Shown in pieces: positions 48,520-58,078 of a stretch of 64,000 bases of DNA. Origin of the DNA: Micromonospora parva (lineage in GTDB: Bacteria > Actinomycetota > Actinomycetes > Mycobacteriales > Micromonosporaceae); assembly GCF_000718515.1 (NCBI RefSeq), contig NZ_JNZS01000018.1, forward strand, positions 1 through 64,000. Direction: 5' to 3'. The position numbers were made by a program, and so were the translations under genes. Every line of letters begins with the position of its first letter. Positions within the stretch are counted from its first letter, which is position 1. A model generated the notes under the pieces. It was given only the letters and a program-made list of their open reading frames with translations. It did no database searches and was not told the DNA's origin.

Positions 48520-50219
48520 GCGCCGTGCGGCGGGAGCGTTACATCGACCTGTACGGGCCGACGACCGGTGACCGGATCCGGCTGGCCGACACGAACCTGC
48601 TGATCGAGGTGGAGACCGACCACTGCGTGGGCGGCGACGAGGCGGTGTTCGGCGGCGGGAAGGTGATCCGCGAGTCGATGGGGCAGTCCCGGGCCACCCG
48701 GGCCGAGGGGGCCCTGGACACCGTCATCACCGGCGCTGTGGTGCTCGACCACTGGGGCGTGGTCAAGGCCGACGTGGGGCTGCGCGACGGGCGCATCGTG
48801 GCGCTCGGTCGGGCCGGCAACCCGGACACCATGCCCGGCGTGCACCCCGACCTGGTCATCGGCCCGTCGACCGAGGTGATCGCGGGCAACGGGCGGATCC
48901 TCACCGCCGGCGCTGTCGACACCCACGTGCACTTCATCTGCCCGCAGATCGTCACCGAGGCGCTGGCCAGCGGCGTCACCACGCTGGTCGGCGGCGGTAC
49001 CGGGCCGGCCGAGGGGACCCGCGCGACAACTGTCACCCCGAACGCCTGGCATCTGGCCCGGATGCACGAGGCGCTGGACACGATGCCGGTCAACGTGCTG
49101 CTGCTCGGCAAAGGCAACACCGTCTCCGACGAGGCGCTGTGGGAACAGTTGCGGGCCGGTGCGGGTGGTTTCAAGCTGCACGAGGACTGGGGCACCACAC
49201 CTGCGGCGATCGACGCGTGCCTGCGGGTGGCGGACGCGTCCGGGGTGCAGGTGTCGATCCACACCGACACGCTCAACGAGGCCGGGTTCGTCGCCGACAC
49301 CCTGCGGGCGATCGGTGGACGGGCGATCCACTCGTACCACACCGAGGGCGCCGGTGGCGGGCACGCGCCGGACATCATCACCGTGGCCAGCGAACCGAAC
49401 GTGTTGCCGTCGTCGACCAACCCGACCCGGCCGTACACCGCGAACACCCTGGCCGAGCACCTGGACATGTTGATGGTCTGCCACCATCTCAACCCGTCCG
49501 TGCCGGAGGACCTGGCCTTCGCCGAGAGCCGGATCCGACCATCCACGATGGCCGCCGAGGACCTGCTGCACGACCTCGGCGCGATCTCGATCATCGGTTC
49601 CGACGCGCAGGCGATGGGCCGGGTCGGCGAGGTGATCACCCGGACCTGGCAGAGCGCCCACGTGATGAAGGACCGGGTCGGCGCGCTGCCGGGTGACGGG
49701 GCCGCCGACAATCACCGGGCCCGACGGTACGTGGCGAAGTACACCATCTGCGCGGCGATGGCCAACGGGCTGGAACGGGAGATCGGCTCGGTCGAGCCGG
49801 GCAAGCTCGCCGACCTGGTGCTCTGGGATCCGGCGTTCTTCGGCGTCCGACCGCACCTGGTGCTCAAGGGCGGCATGATCGCGTACGCCCAGATGGGTGA
49901 CGCGAACGCCTCGATCCCGACACCCCAGCCGATGCTGCCCCGGCCGATGTTCGGGGCGTACGGCGCGGCGGCGGCCGCTACCAGCCTGGCCTTCGTGGCT
50001 CCGGCGGCAGTGGACGCCGGGCTCCGCCTGGACGTACGCCGCCGGGTGGTGCCGGTGAGCGACGTGCGGTCGCGGGGCAAGGCCGACCTGCCGGAGAACA
50101 ACGCGATGCCGCGCATCGAGGTGGACCCGGACACCTTCACCGTGCGGATCGACGGGCAGGTGGTGGAGCCGGACCCGGTGACCCGGCTGCCGATGGCCCA
50201 GCGGTACTTCCTGTTCTGA
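48516..50219 (+). CDS. ureC: Urease subunit alpha (catalytic)
   Basis: This 567-residue subunit hydrolyses urea to ammonia and carbamate at a two-nickel site. Metal ligands are visible: VDTHVHF (His pair), GFKLHEDWG (carbamylated Lys and His), [21 protein letters not shown] and GSDAQAMGR (Asp). VCHHLN carries the active-site flap His. Length matches the family. The GTG start overlaps the ureB stop. Confidence 0.98.
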   Translation: MSAVRRERYIDLYGPTTGDRIRLADTNLLIEVETDHCVGGDEAVFGGGKVIRESMGQSRATRAEGALDTVITGAVVLDHWGVVKADVGLRDGRIVALGRAGNPDTMPGVHPDLVIGPSTEVIAGNGRILTAGAVDTHVHFICPQIVTEALASGVTTLVGGGTGPAEGTRATTVTPNAWHLARMHEALDTMPVNVLLLGKGNTVSDEALWEQLRAGAGGFKLHEDWGTTPAAIDACLRVADASGVQVSIHTDTLNEAGFVADTLRAIGGRAIHSYHTEGAGGGHAPDIITVASEPNVLPSSTNPTRPYTANTLAEHLDMLMVCHHLNPSVPEDLAFAESRIRPSTMAAEDLLHDLGAISIIGSDAQAMGRVGEVITRTWQSAHVMKDRVGALPGDGAADNHRARRYVAKYTICAAMANGLEREIGSVEPGKLADLVLWDPAFFGVRPHLVLKGGMIAYAQMGDANASIPTPQPMLPRPMFGAYGAAAAATSLAFVAPAAVDAGLRLDVRRRVVPVSDVRSRGKADLPENNAMPRIEVDPDTFTVRIDGQVVEPDPVTRLPMAQRYFLF

Positions 50220-50953
50220 TGGCGACGCCGAGCCTGCTGTTGCTGTTGGCCGACGGGCGGTTCCCGGCGGGGGCGCACGCGCACTCCGGTGGTCTGGAGG
50301 CGGCCGTCGCCGCCGGCCGGGTCACCGACCTGGTCACGTTGGAGGCGTTCCTGGCCGGACGGTTGGCCACCGCCGGTCTGGTCGGCGCCGCGTTCGCGGC
50401 CGCCGCGCACCGGACGGCGGTGCCCGAGACCGTCGGCTCGGCGCACCCAACCCGCTCGGGTGTCCTGACTGGACCCGCCGTCAGGTCGCAGGCGCTGGCC
50501 CGGCTCGACGCGGAGCTGGACGCGCGTACCGCAGCACCGGCGCTGCGGGCGGTCTCGCGCCGACAGGGCCGGGCTCTGCTGCGGGCCGGCCGGGCCATCT
50601 GGCCGGACGCCCCGTTCGCGGATCTGCCCGCGACGCCCGGTGGCGCACACCAACCGCTGGTGCTGGGTCTGCTCTGCGCCGCGGCCGGGCTGTCCCGCGT
50701 CGAGACCGCCACGATCGCCGCGTACGGGACGGTCACCGGGGCGGCCAGTGCCGGCGTACGTCTGCTCGGCCTCGACCCGTACCGGGTCCAGGCCCTGCTG
50801 GTCGGTCTGGCCGACGCCTGCGACGGCACCGCTGCCGACGCGGCACGGGCCGCCGACGGCCCACCGGAGCGGCTGCCGGCCGCCGCCGCTCCACTCGCCG
50901 ACATCCATGCCGAAATCCATGCCACCTGGGAGGTGCGTCTCTTTGCGTCCTGA
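50219..50953 (+). CDS. ureF: Urease accessory protein UreF
   Basis: This 244-residue, largely helical accessory protein has [31 protein letters not shown] at the start, the UreF signature. It works with UreG and UreD to load nickel into the urease active site. The start overlaps the ureC stop by one base (TGATG). Confidence 0.93.
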   Translation: MATPSLLLLLADGRFPAGAHAHSGGLEAAVAAGRVTDLVTLEAFLAGRLATAGLVGAAFAAAAHRTAVPETVGSAHPTRSGVLTGPAVRSQALARLDAELDARTAAPALRAVSRRQGRALLRAGRAIWPDAPFADLPATPGGAHQPLVLGLLCAAAGLSRVETATIAAYGTVTGAASAGVRLLGLDPYRVQALLVGLADACDGTAADAARAADGPPERLPAAAAPLADIHAEIHATWEVRLFAS

Positions 50954-51725
50954 CACCGTTGTGCCGAACGCTGTGCCCGCCGTCGACCCGACCACGCCGC
51001 CGGCCGCCCCACCCCACGACGAGACCGTTCCGCACACCCACCCGGAGCCGGGGGTGGACCCCCACCCGCCGTTGGCGCGCGCCGGCCGTGCCCTGCGGGT
51101 CGGCATCGGCGGCCCGGTCGGTTCCGGCAAGACGGCCCTGGTGGCCGCCCTCTGCCGGGCCTTCGCCGACGAGTTGCGGCTCGGCGTGGTGACAAACGAC
51201 ATCTACACGACCGAGGACGCCGATTTCCTCCGGCGGGCCGGGGTGCTGGACCCCGCCCGGATCCGGGCGGTGGAGACCGGCTGCTGCCCGCACACGGCGA
51301 TCCGCGACGACATCGGCGCCAACCTGGACGCCGTCGACGAACTGGCCGAGACGGTCGGCCCGTTGGACCTGGTCCTCGTGGAGAGCGGTGGGGACAACCT
51401 GACCGCGACCTTCAGTCGAGGGCTCGTCGACCGGCAGATCTTCGTGGTCGACGTGGCGGGCGGGGACAAGGTGCCCCGCAAGGGTGGGCCGGGGGTCACC
51501 GCCGCCGACCTCCTCGTGATCAACAAGACCGACCTGGCACCGCTGGTGGGTGCCGACCTCGCGGTCATGGACCGTGACGCGCGAGCCCGGCGCGGCGACC
51601 TCCCGACCCTCTTCCTGTCCATCGTGGGAGATCCCACGGCGTCAGCGGTCGCGGAGTGGATCCGGCACGAGCTGGCCCACCACGCCGACCTGCACCCGCT
51701 CACCGCGCCGGTCGGCCCGGCCTGA
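50943..51725 (+). CDS. ureG: Urease accessory GTPase UreG with His/Pro-rich N-terminus
   Basis: This 260-residue GTPase has [20 protein letters not shown] (P-loop), [31 protein letters not shown] (nickel-binding CPH), [16 protein letters not shown] and [15 protein letters not shown]. It has about 50 N-terminal residues rich in Pro and His ([13 protein letters not shown]), a probable nickel-storage tail that may replace the missing UreE. The TTG start at 50943 was chosen because GGGAGG lies 9 bases upstream; GTG 50961 is possible. It overlaps ureF by 11 bases. Confidence 0.92.
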   Translation: MRPDTVVPNAVPAVDPTTPPAAPPHDETVPHTHPEPGVDPHPPLARAGRALRVGIGGPVGSGKTALVAALCRAFADELRLGVVTNDIYTTEDADFLRRAGVLDPARIRAVETGCCPHTAIRDDIGANLDAVDELAETVGPLDLVLVESGGDNLTATFSRGLVDRQIFVVDVAGGDKVPRKGGPGVTAADLLVINKTDLAPLVGADLAVMDRDARARRGDLPTLFLSIVGDPTASAVAEWIRHELAHHADLHPLTAPVGPA

Positions 51726-52441
51726 TGCGAGCACTCGCCCGGCTCGTCGCCCGGGCCGACGATCGGGGCGGCACAGCAGTGGTCGAGCTGCGCGGCGAAA
51801 CGCCGTTGCTGCTGCGCCAGACCCCGACCGACGGTGGTGTCGCCACTGTGCACCTCGTCGGCGGGGCGGCCGGACCGCTCGCGGGCGACGATCTGCGCCT
51901 GGAGATCGAGGTGGGCCCGGGAGCGGCGGTCCGGGTGCACAGCGTCGCCGCGTCCATCGCCCTGCCGGGCCGCTCGGGTGCCGTGTCCCGGATGGCGGTG
52001 CGGGCGGTGGTACACGCCGGTGCCACGCTGCACTGGCTTCCGGAACAGCTGGTCGCGGCGGCCGGCTGCGCGCATCTCGCCGAGTCCCGAGTCGAGCTGG
52101 CAGCCGGTGCGAGCCTGCGCTGGCGCGACGAGCTGATCTGCGGCCGGTACGGCGAGACGCCCGGCGGCGCCGTGGTGCACACCCACGTGGACTACGCGGG
52201 TCGACCACTGCTGCGCCAGTCCCTCGCGGTGGGACCGCACGCGCCGGGCTGGGCCGGCCCGGCGGTGCTCGGCGGCGCCCCGGCCACCGGGTCGCTGCTG
52301 GTGGTCGACCCGTCGCGACCCGTCGACCCGCCGACGGTCGAGAGCGGTGTCGCCCGGCTGCCGTTGGCCGGCGGACCGGCGACGCTCTGGACCGCCACCG
52401 CCCCCGACGCGCACACCCTGCGCGCCCAGCTCACTGGCTAG
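51725..52441 (+). CDS. ureD: Urease accessory protein UreD
   Basis: This 238-residue protein has the UreD/UreH beta-helix pattern: LEIEVGPGAAVRVHSVAASIALPG, HWLPEQLVAAAGCAHLAESRVELAAGASLRWRDELICGRYGE. It scaffolds nickel transfer from UreG to urease with UreF. The start overlaps the ureG stop by one base. It ends the operon; a long hairpin follows. Confidence 0.9.
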   Translation: MRALARLVARADDRGGTAVVELRGETPLLLRQTPTDGGVATVHLVGGAAGPLAGDDLRLEIEVGPGAAVRVHSVAASIALPGRSGAVSRMAVRAVVHAGATLHWLPEQLVAAAGCAHLAESRVELAAGASLRWRDELICGRYGETPGGAVVHTHVDYAGRPLLRQSLAVGPHAPGWAGPAVLGGAPATGSLLVVDPSRPVDPPTVESGVARLPLAGGPATLWTATAPDAHTLRAQLTG

Positions 52442-52496
52442 GAAGCCCTGTCGGTCCTCCTGGCGCCCCGGCCGTTTCGGAAGCGGACACTGCGGA

Positions 52497-52544
52497 GAGC
52501 GTGATGTCTGTGAGTCATCGTGATGACTCACAGACATCACGCTC
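52497..52544. terminator. Perfect 23-bp inverted repeat after ureD
   Basis: Arms 52497-52519 and 52522-52544 are fully complementary with 2 bases between. The core reads GATGACTCACAGACATCAC. It sits between convergent ureD and MarR genes and would end transcription both ways; its length and near-zero loop also suggest a dispersed cruciform element like that at 14700-14774. Confidence 0.75.
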
Positions 52545-52622
52545 GCGGCGGGGTGGCGTTCGCGTCGGGAGCAGGGCGAGACGGGCGGCTCGCCCAGGGT
52601 TGGTCGGTGCGCCGGCCAGAGG

Positions 52623-53087
52623 TCAGCGGTGGCGGCCGGACGCGTGAACGTGCTCCCGCTGTGGAGCCGGGGCGAGACGGCCGATCAGGTCGTCGAGCTG
52701 GCTCGCCAGGTCGGCGGCGTGCGGCACTCCCAACTCGGCGAGGCTCGCGCGGACCCGCTCGTCCAGGCGGGCGTGCTCGCGGCGGCCTCGATCGCTCAGG
52801 TACGCCCGGATCCGACGGCGGTCGACCGGATCGATCCGGCGGAAGACGAGATTGCGGTCGACGAGCTGGTCGACCAGCTTGGTGAGGGTGCCCGGCGGCA
52901 GCGACGCCTCGGCGGACACCTCGCTCATCGGGTGACCCTGGCCGTCGGAGAGCAGGCAGAGCACCCGCCAGGCCTCGATGCTCAGCCCGTCGTCGGCCAG
53001 CACAGCGCCCAACCGGCGGGAGAGCAGCCGTTCGGCGCGGGTGAGCGAGCGCAGCAGGTCGGCTGGCGCCCCGGGCACGTCTGACAT
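52623..53087 (-). CDS. MarR family transcriptional regulator
   Basis: This 154-residue winged-helix regulator has LSIEAWRVLCLLSDGQGHPMSEVSAEASLPPGTLTKLVDQLVDRNLVFRRIDPVDRRRIRAYLS, the classic MarR helix-turn-helix and wing. GGGAG precedes the ATG at 53087. It is divergent from the AmiC-like gene, with 96 bases between, and may control it. The ligand is unknown. Confidence 0.92.
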   Translation of the reverse strand: MSDVPGAPADLLRSLTRAERLLSRRLGAVLADDGLSIEAWRVLCLLSDGQGHPMSEVSAEASLPPGTLTKLVDQLVDRNLVFRRIDPVDRRRIRAYLSDRGRREHARLDERVRASLAELGVPHAADLASQLDDLIGRLAPAPQREHVHASGRHR

Positions 53088-53183
53088 GAAACTCCCTGGT
53101 CCGGTGGCAGTGTCATGGTAGCGAGTCGTCCCGGCCAGTGGTGAGCGCTGGTCTTCCGTCGGGGGCCGGGCAATCATGTGCTC

Positions 53184-54266
53184 ATGTCCGCGCCGGCACC
53201 GCCGTGGCTGACCGTCGACCGTGCCGTGGTCAGCATCGCGCTGGTCTACCCGATGCGCGGGCCGGCCGGCATGTTCGGCCCCACCTGCGAGCTCTGCGCG
53301 CAACTCGCGGTGGAGGAGATCAACCGGTGTGGTGGCGTGCTGGGCCGGGAGGTGCGGCTGGTGCCGGTCGACGGTGGCGCACCGCCGGCCGAGGTGGCTG
53401 CCGAGGTCGAGGCGTTGGTGTCGGTGGGGGCCGTGCAGGGGGTGACCGGGTGGCACATCTCCTCGGTGCGCCAGGCGTTGGCGCCCCGCGTGGCGCACCG
53501 GGTGCCGTACGTCTACACCGCACTCTACGAGGGCGGTGAGCGTACCGAAGGGGTCTTCCTGACCAGCGAGACACCGGATGCCCAACTGTGGCCCGCGATG
53601 CGGCTGCTCGCCGGGGAGCAGGGGGTGCGTCGCTGGTTCGTGGTGGGCAACGACTACGTCTGGCCGCGTCGTACCTCGCGGGCGGCCCAGCGGTACGCGC
53701 TGCGCGGCGGAGGGCAGGTGGTGGGCCGGCACTTCCTGCCGTTGGACGCGCACGACTTCACCGAGGTGTTGCGCCGCATCGAGCACAGTGACGCGGACGC
53801 GGTGTTGATGCTGCTGGTCGGTGCCGACGCGGTGCGGTTCAACCGCGCGTTCGCCCGATCCGGCCTGGATCAGCGCTGCCTGCGGCTGAGCACCCTGATG
53901 GACGAGAACATGCTGCTGGCCAGCGGTGCCGGCGCGACCCGGAGGTTGTACAGCACGGCCGGCTTCTTCGCCGGGCTGGTGACCCCGGAGAACCTCGACT
54001 TCCACGGCGAGTTCGCCAGGCGTTTCGGGGTGGAGGCGCCACCGCTGGGCAGCCTGGGGGAGTCCTGTTACGAGGGTGTCATGCTGCTCGCCGCGCTGAT
54101 CGGTCAGGCCCGCACCCTCGACGTGCGGGCCATCGAGACGGCCGCCGACACGGTCGCCTACCACGGGCCGCGTGGACGGCTGCGGCTGCGTCAGCGGCAT
54201 GTGCGTCAGCGCATCTACCTGGCCGAGGCGGACGGGTTGGACTTCACAGTGCTCGCCCAACTCTGA
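53184..54266 (+). CDS. AmiC/UrtA-like periplasmic-type binding protein without signal peptide
   Basis: This 360-residue protein has the type I binding-protein fold of UrtA/AmiC: VSIALVYPMRGPAGMFGPTCELCAQLAVEEINRCGGVLGREVRLVPVDGG, then VTGWHISSVRQALAP and FVVGNDYVWPRRTSRAAQRYA. It has no signal peptide or lipobox, so it is probably a cytoplasmic amide or urea sensor as AmiC is in Pseudomonas. ATG 53184 has no ribosome site; CAATCAT at 53171-53177 would give a leaderless mRNA. It lies between urease and urt genes, divergent from MarR. Confidence 0.82.
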   Translation: MSAPAPPWLTVDRAVVSIALVYPMRGPAGMFGPTCELCAQLAVEEINRCGGVLGREVRLVPVDGGAPPAEVAAEVEALVSVGAVQGVTGWHISSVRQALAPRVAHRVPYVYTALYEGGERTEGVFLTSETPDAQLWPAMRLLAGEQGVRRWFVVGNDYVWPRRTSRAAQRYALRGGGQVVGRHFLPLDAHDFTEVLRRIEHSDADAVLMLLVGADAVRFNRAFARSGLDQRCLRLSTLMDENMLLASGAGATRRLYSTAGFFAGLVTPENLDFHGEFARRFGVEAPPLGSLGESCYEGVMLLAALIGQARTLDVRAIETAADTVAYHGPRGRLRLRQRHVRQRIYLAEADGLDFTVLAQL

Positions 54267-54296
54267 ACCGGGCGTCGGGAGTCGGCCCAGCGGGCC

Positions 54297-54327
54297 TTGA
54301 CAGCGCCACCCGATCCCGCCCTAAGAT
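54297..54327 (+). promoter_or_regulatory. Promoter upstream of the urt leader
   Basis: TTGACA (54297-54302) and TAAGAT (54322-54327) are 19 bp apart, a near-consensus pair. Transcription would start near 54334 and run into the terminator at 54440-54479 before urtA. Confidence 0.6.
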
Positions 54328-54439
54328 GCTTCCTGCGTGAAGGATCTGGCCGGGCGGTCAGCTGTCACCATTGTGCGCCCACCGTCGGCGGATTCTTCCG
54401 TCCACCATTGTGGTGGCACTTATCTCGCGTCTTTCCCAA

Positions 54440-54479
54440 CGGCCGACACCGTTTCCTCCCCACGGTGTCGGCCGTTTTT
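54440..54479 (+). terminator. Intrinsic terminator with U tract
   Basis: A perfect 13-bp stem (54440-54452 with 54462-54474) and 9-base loop are followed by TTTTT (54475-54479). A T run is unusual for this genome's terminators. It lies between the 54297 promoter and urtA. Confidence 0.85.
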
Positions 54480-54503
54480 CGTGCGCGCCTGACGGGCCCC
54501 TCG

Positions 54504-54530
54504 GAAACAGTCAATTAAGGACCGGGAAAC
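54504..54530 (+). promoter_or_regulatory. Possible GlnR box
   Basis: GAAAC at 54504-54508 and 54526-54530 are 22 bp apart, the distance between b half-sites of actinobacterial GlnR boxes (gTnAc-n6-GaAAc repeated). TTAAG at 54515-54519 fills one a-site weakly; the other a-site does not fit. GlnR control of urea use is known in Streptomyces. Confidence 0.4.
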
Positions 54531-54686
54531 ACCCGCGCAATCATGCCGGTCGACGCTTTCCCTGCCCATATCCGATCCGGTGCCCCGCACGGCGTCCACC
54601 CGTCGACCTCGGCATCGCCCACGTCAGCTCCATCGGACCGCACCGACCGTCCTTAACGTCACCTGAGTGCACCGCAGGGAGAGTAG

Positions 54687-55931
54687 ATGTCATTATTCCG
54701 GGGCCGCCGCATCCTGGCGGGTGCCATGACAGTGGTCGCCGCGGCCGCGATGACCGCGTGCGGCAGCAAGACCACCGACGAGGGCGGCGCCACCGGCGTC
54801 AGCGCCGACGTCTCCGGCGACACCGTCAAGGTGGGCCTGCTCAACTCGCTCTCCGGCACCATGGCGATCAGCGAGGTCACCGTTCGCGACGCCATCATGC
54901 TCGCCGTCGAGGAGATCAACGCGGCCGGCGGTGTCCTCGGCAAGAAGATCCAGCCGGTCGGTGAGGACGGCGCCTCCGACTGGCCCACCTTCGCCGAGAA
55001 GGCCGAGAAGCTCATCTCCGAGGACCGGGTGGCCGCCGTCTTCGGCTGTTGGACCTCGGCCAGCCGCAAGGCGGTCAAACCGGTCTTCGAGAAGAACAAG
55101 GCGTTGCTGTTCTACCCCGTGCAGTATGAGGGTCTGGAGCAGTCGCCCTACATCTTCTACACCGGAGCGACGACCAATCAGCAGATCGTTCCGGGGCTCG
55201 ACTACCTCAAGGCGCAGGGCGCGAAGTCGGTCTATCTGGTCGGCAGCGACTACGTGTTTCCCCGTACCGCGAACAAAATCATCAAGGCGTACGCGACCGC
55301 GAACGGGATGGCCGTGCTGGGCGAGGATTACGCGCCGCTGGGCTCCACCGAGTTCGGCACCATCGTCAACAAGGTCAAATCGTCCGGCGCGGACGCGGTG
55401 TTCAACACGCTCAACGGTGACAGCAATGTGGCCTTCTTCAAGGAATACAAGTCCGCGGGGCTGACCGCCGCCGCCATGCCGGTGGTGTCGGTGTCGATCG
55501 CCGAGGAAGAGGTCAAGAGCATCGGCACCCAGTACCTGGAGGGCCAACTGACGGCCTGGAACTACTACCAGACCACCCCGGGCGCGGCGAACTCGAAGTT
55601 CGTGGCCGCGTACAAGGCGAAGTACGGCGCGGACAAACCGACCAGTGACCCGATGGAGGCCGCGTACGTCGGGGTCCACCTGTGGAAGGCGATGGTCGAG
55701 AAGGCCGGCGCCTTCGACGTGGAGAAGGTCCGCTCCGCCTCGGACGGCATCACCTTCGACGCGCCGGAGGGTCTGGTCACCGTCGACGGCAAGACGCAGC
55801 ACATCGCCAAGACCGCCCGGATCGGCAAGATCGGCGCGGACGGTCTGATTACCGAGGTGTGGAACTCCGGCAAGCCGGTCGCGCCGGATCCGTACCTCAA
55901 GACCTACCCGTGGGCGAGCGGCCTGAGCTGA
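54687..55931 (+). CDS. urtA: Urea ABC transporter substrate-binding lipoprotein
   Basis: This 414-residue lipoprotein has a signal peptide with lipobox TACG near residue 25 and then [64 protein letters not shown], the UrtA pattern. [37 protein letters not shown] and [12 protein letters not shown] follow. It captures urea outside the membrane. AGGGAGA precedes the ATG. It is the first gene of urtABCDE. Confidence 0.96.
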   Translation: MSLFRGRRILAGAMTVVAAAAMTACGSKTTDEGGATGVSADVSGDTVKVGLLNSLSGTMAISEVTVRDAIMLAVEEINAAGGVLGKKIQPVGEDGASDWPTFAEKAEKLISEDRVAAVFGCWTSASRKAVKPVFEKNKALLFYPVQYEGLEQSPYIFYTGATTNQQIVPGLDYLKAQGAKSVYLVGSDYVFPRTANKIIKAYATANGMAVLGEDYAPLGSTEFGTIVNKVKSSGADAVFNTLNGDSNVAFFKEYKSAGLTAAAMPVVSVSIAEEEVKSIGTQYLEGQLTAWNYYQTTPGAANSKFVAAYKAKYGADKPTSDPMEAAYVGVHLWKAMVEKAGAFDVEKVRSASDGITFDAPEGLVTVDGKTQHIAKTARIGKIGADGLITEVWNSGKPVAPDPYLKTYPWASGLS

Positions 55932-56006
55932 CGACGCCGGCCCGGGCGGGCCGCGCGGCGACGCGCCCCGCCCGGGTCACCCGACCAGCAGTACGGAGTA
56001 CCCACC

Positions 56007-56894
56007 GTGACAGTCCTCTTCGGTCAACTCTTCACCGGCATCAGCATCGGCGCGGTGCTGCTGCTCATCGCGCTCGGCCTCGCGCTGACCTTCGGCCAGA
56101 TGAACGTGATCAACATGGCGCACGGTGAGTTCATCATGGCCGGCGCGTACACCACCTACGTCCTGCAGCAGAGCATCACCGGCGCCGGCCTGTCGCTGGT
56201 GGTCGCGCTGCCGGTGGCGTTCGTGGTCGCCGGCGCCATGGGTGTCCTGCTGGAGGTGCTGCTCATCCGCCGGCTCTACGCCCGACCGCTGGACACCCTG
56301 CTGGTCACCTGGGGGGTGTCACTGATGCTGCAGCAGCTGGCCCGCGACGTCTTCGGCAGCCCGAACGTGCAGACCCGCGCGCCCGAACTGCTCACCGGCA
56401 ACGTGGCGCTGCCCGGCGGGCTGACCATCGCCAACAACCGGCTGTTCATCCTGGCCCTGGCGTTGGCCGCCGTCGCGGCGCTCACACTGGCGCTGCGACT
56501 CACCCCGCTCGGGCGTCGGATCCGCGCGGTGGTGCAGAACCGCGACCTCGCCGCCGTGTCCGGCATCGCCACCTCCCGGGTCGACCGGACCACCTTCTTC
56601 CTCGGCTCCGGCCTGGCCGGGGTGGCCGGGGTGGCGCTCACCCTGCTCGGCCCGATCGGCCCGACCATGGGCACCAACCTGATCATCGACGCCTTCCTGG
56701 TCGTCGTGGTCGGCGGGATCGGCCAGCTCAAGGGCAGTGTGATGGTCGCCTTCGCCCTCGGTGTGCTCCAGGCCACTGGGGAGTACCTGACCACCCTCAG
56801 CGTCGCCAAGGTGATCGTGTTCGTGGCGATCGTCGCGTTCCTCCAGTGGCGACCACAGGGCCTGTTCACGCTGCGGACCAGGAGCCTCGCATGA
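56007..56894 (+). CDS. urtB: Urea ABC transporter permease UrtB
   Basis: This 295-residue permease of the LivH type has about eight helices, LFTGISIGAVLLLIALGLALTFGQMNVINMAHGEFIMAGAY at the start and GSGLAGVAGVALTLLGPIGPTMG, VVVVGGIGQLKGSV in the second half. The GTG start follows urtA by 75 bases; its stop overlaps urtC (ATGA). Confidence 0.96.
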   Translation: MTVLFGQLFTGISIGAVLLLIALGLALTFGQMNVINMAHGEFIMAGAYTTYVLQQSITGAGLSLVVALPVAFVVAGAMGVLLEVLLIRRLYARPLDTLLVTWGVSLMLQQLARDVFGSPNVQTRAPELLTGNVALPGGLTIANNRLFILALALAAVAALTLALRLTPLGRRIRAVVQNRDLAAVSGIATSRVDRTTFFLGSGLAGVAGVALTLLGPIGPTMGTNLIIDAFLVVVVGGIGQLKGSVMVAFALGVLQATGEYLTTLSVAKVIVFVAIVAFLQWRPQGLFTLRTRSLA

Positions 56895-58078
56895 CCGCCG
56901 TCACCCCCGCGCCGCCCAGCACCGCCGTCGCACCGGCCCCCGCCGGCGCCGCACCACCGAACCCGCCGGGACGGCGCTCGCGGCTGCGGACGGCGGCCGG
57001 GTTCGCCTTCGGCGCGGCGCTGCTCTTCGCCGTCGCCCCGCTGGTGCTGTCGGACTTCCGGCTGGCGCTGCTCGCCAAGTACCTCTGCGTCGCCATGGTC
57101 GCGGTCGGCATCGGGATCGCCTGGGGCCGGGGTGGGATGCTCACCCTGGGCCAGGGCGTCTTCTTCGGCCTGGGCGGCTACGCGATGGCCATGCACCTCA
57201 AGCTCGCCGACGCGGGCCCGGGTGGGATGCCCGACTTCATGCAGCTGTACGGGCAGCTCGACGAGCTGCCGCTGTGGTGGCGGCCGTTCGCCAGCCCGTG
57301 GTTCGCGCTGCCCGCCACGGTGCTGCTGCCGATGGCTGTCGCCTTCGGGCTCGGCTCACTGGTGTTCCGCCGCCGGGTGCGCGGCGCGTACTTCGCCATC
57401 CTCAGCCAGGCGCTCGCCGCCGCGATGGTGATCCTGCTGATCGGTCAGCAGGGCACCACCGGCGGCACCAACGGGCTCACCGACATCAAGGGCTTCTTCG
57501 GCTACGACCTGGACGACCCGGTCAACCAGCGGATGGTGTACTTCATCATCGCCGGGACGCTGCTGGCGTTGCTCGCGCTGACCCGGCAGCTCATCCACAG
57601 CCGCTACGGCGAGCTGCTGGTGGCGGTCCGCGACGGTGAGGAACGGGTCCGCTTCCTGGGCTACGACCCGGCGTCGGTCAAGCTGGTGGCGTACGTGGTC
57701 GCGGCCGGCATGGCCGGGCTGGCCGGTGCGCTGTTCGTGCCGGCGGTGGGCATCATCTCGCCGGCGCTGATCGGCATCGTCCCGTCGATCGAGTTCGTCA
57801 TCGGCGTCGCTGTGGGTGGCCGGGCCACACTGCTCGGGCCGGTGCTCGGTGCGGTGGCGGTGGCCTGGGCGCGGACCGCCCTGTCCGAGCGGTTCCCGGG
57901 CACCTGGACGTACCTGCAGGGGTTGCTCTTCGTGGTGGTGGTGGCGTTCCTTCCCGGCGGCCTGGCGTCGCTGTGGGCGCTGGCTCGCCGCCGTGACGTC
58001 GGCGCGCGGCCGGTGCGGCGCGGGTGGTTGCCGGCGGCCCGACGACGCGCCGAACGGACGGAGGTGCCTGCGGCATGA
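56891..58078 (+). CDS. urtC: Urea ABC transporter permease UrtC
   Basis: This 395-residue permease of the LivM type has ten or so helices, GRGGMLTLGQGVFFGLGGYAMAMHLKL in the middle, YFAILSQALAAAMVILLIGQQGTTGGTNGLTDIKGFFGYDL and YVVAAGMAGLAGALFVPAVGIISPALIGI. The Ala/Pro-rich N-terminus precedes the first helix. It overlaps urtB and urtD by four bases each. Confidence 0.96.
   Translation: MTAVTPAPPSTAVAPAPAGAAPPNPPGRRSRLRTAAGFAFGAALLFAVAPLVLSDFRLALLAKYLCVAMVAVGIGIAWGRGGMLTLGQGVFFGLGGYAMAMHLKLADAGPGGMPDFMQLYGQLDELPLWWRPFASPWFALPATVLLPMAVAFGLGSLVFRRRVRGAYFAILSQALAAAMVILLIGQQGTTGGTNGLTDIKGFFGYDLDDPVNQRMVYFIIAGTLLALLALTRQLIHSRYGELLVAVRDGEERVRFLGYDPASVKLVAYVVAAGMAGLAGALFVPAVGIISPALIGIVPSIEFVIGVAVGGRATLLGPVLGAVAVAWARTALSERFPGTWTYLQGLLFVVVVAFLPGGLASLWALARRRDVGARPVRRGWLPAARRRAERTEVPAA

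Larger units (their letters stand above)
54328..54686 (+). promoter_or_regulatory. Long urtA leader region with hairpins, terminator and GlnR-like box
   Basis: About 360 bases without a credible gene precede urtA. In order they hold an imperfect hairpin GGGCG...CGCCC (about 54352-54380), CCACCA-TTG-TGGTGG (54402-54416), an intrinsic terminator (54440-54479), and two GAAAC half-sites 22 bp apart (54504, 54526). No known riboswitch is recognised. The order of promoter, hairpins, terminator and gene is that of an attenuator. Confidence 0.5.

Noticed and set aside
54328..54480. Guanidine (ykkC) or ANTAR-target RNA in the urtA leader
   Set aside because: Neither the ykkC ACGG/GGACGAG elements nor paired hexaloop hairpins with the conserved A and G could be found by eye; left as an unclassified leader.
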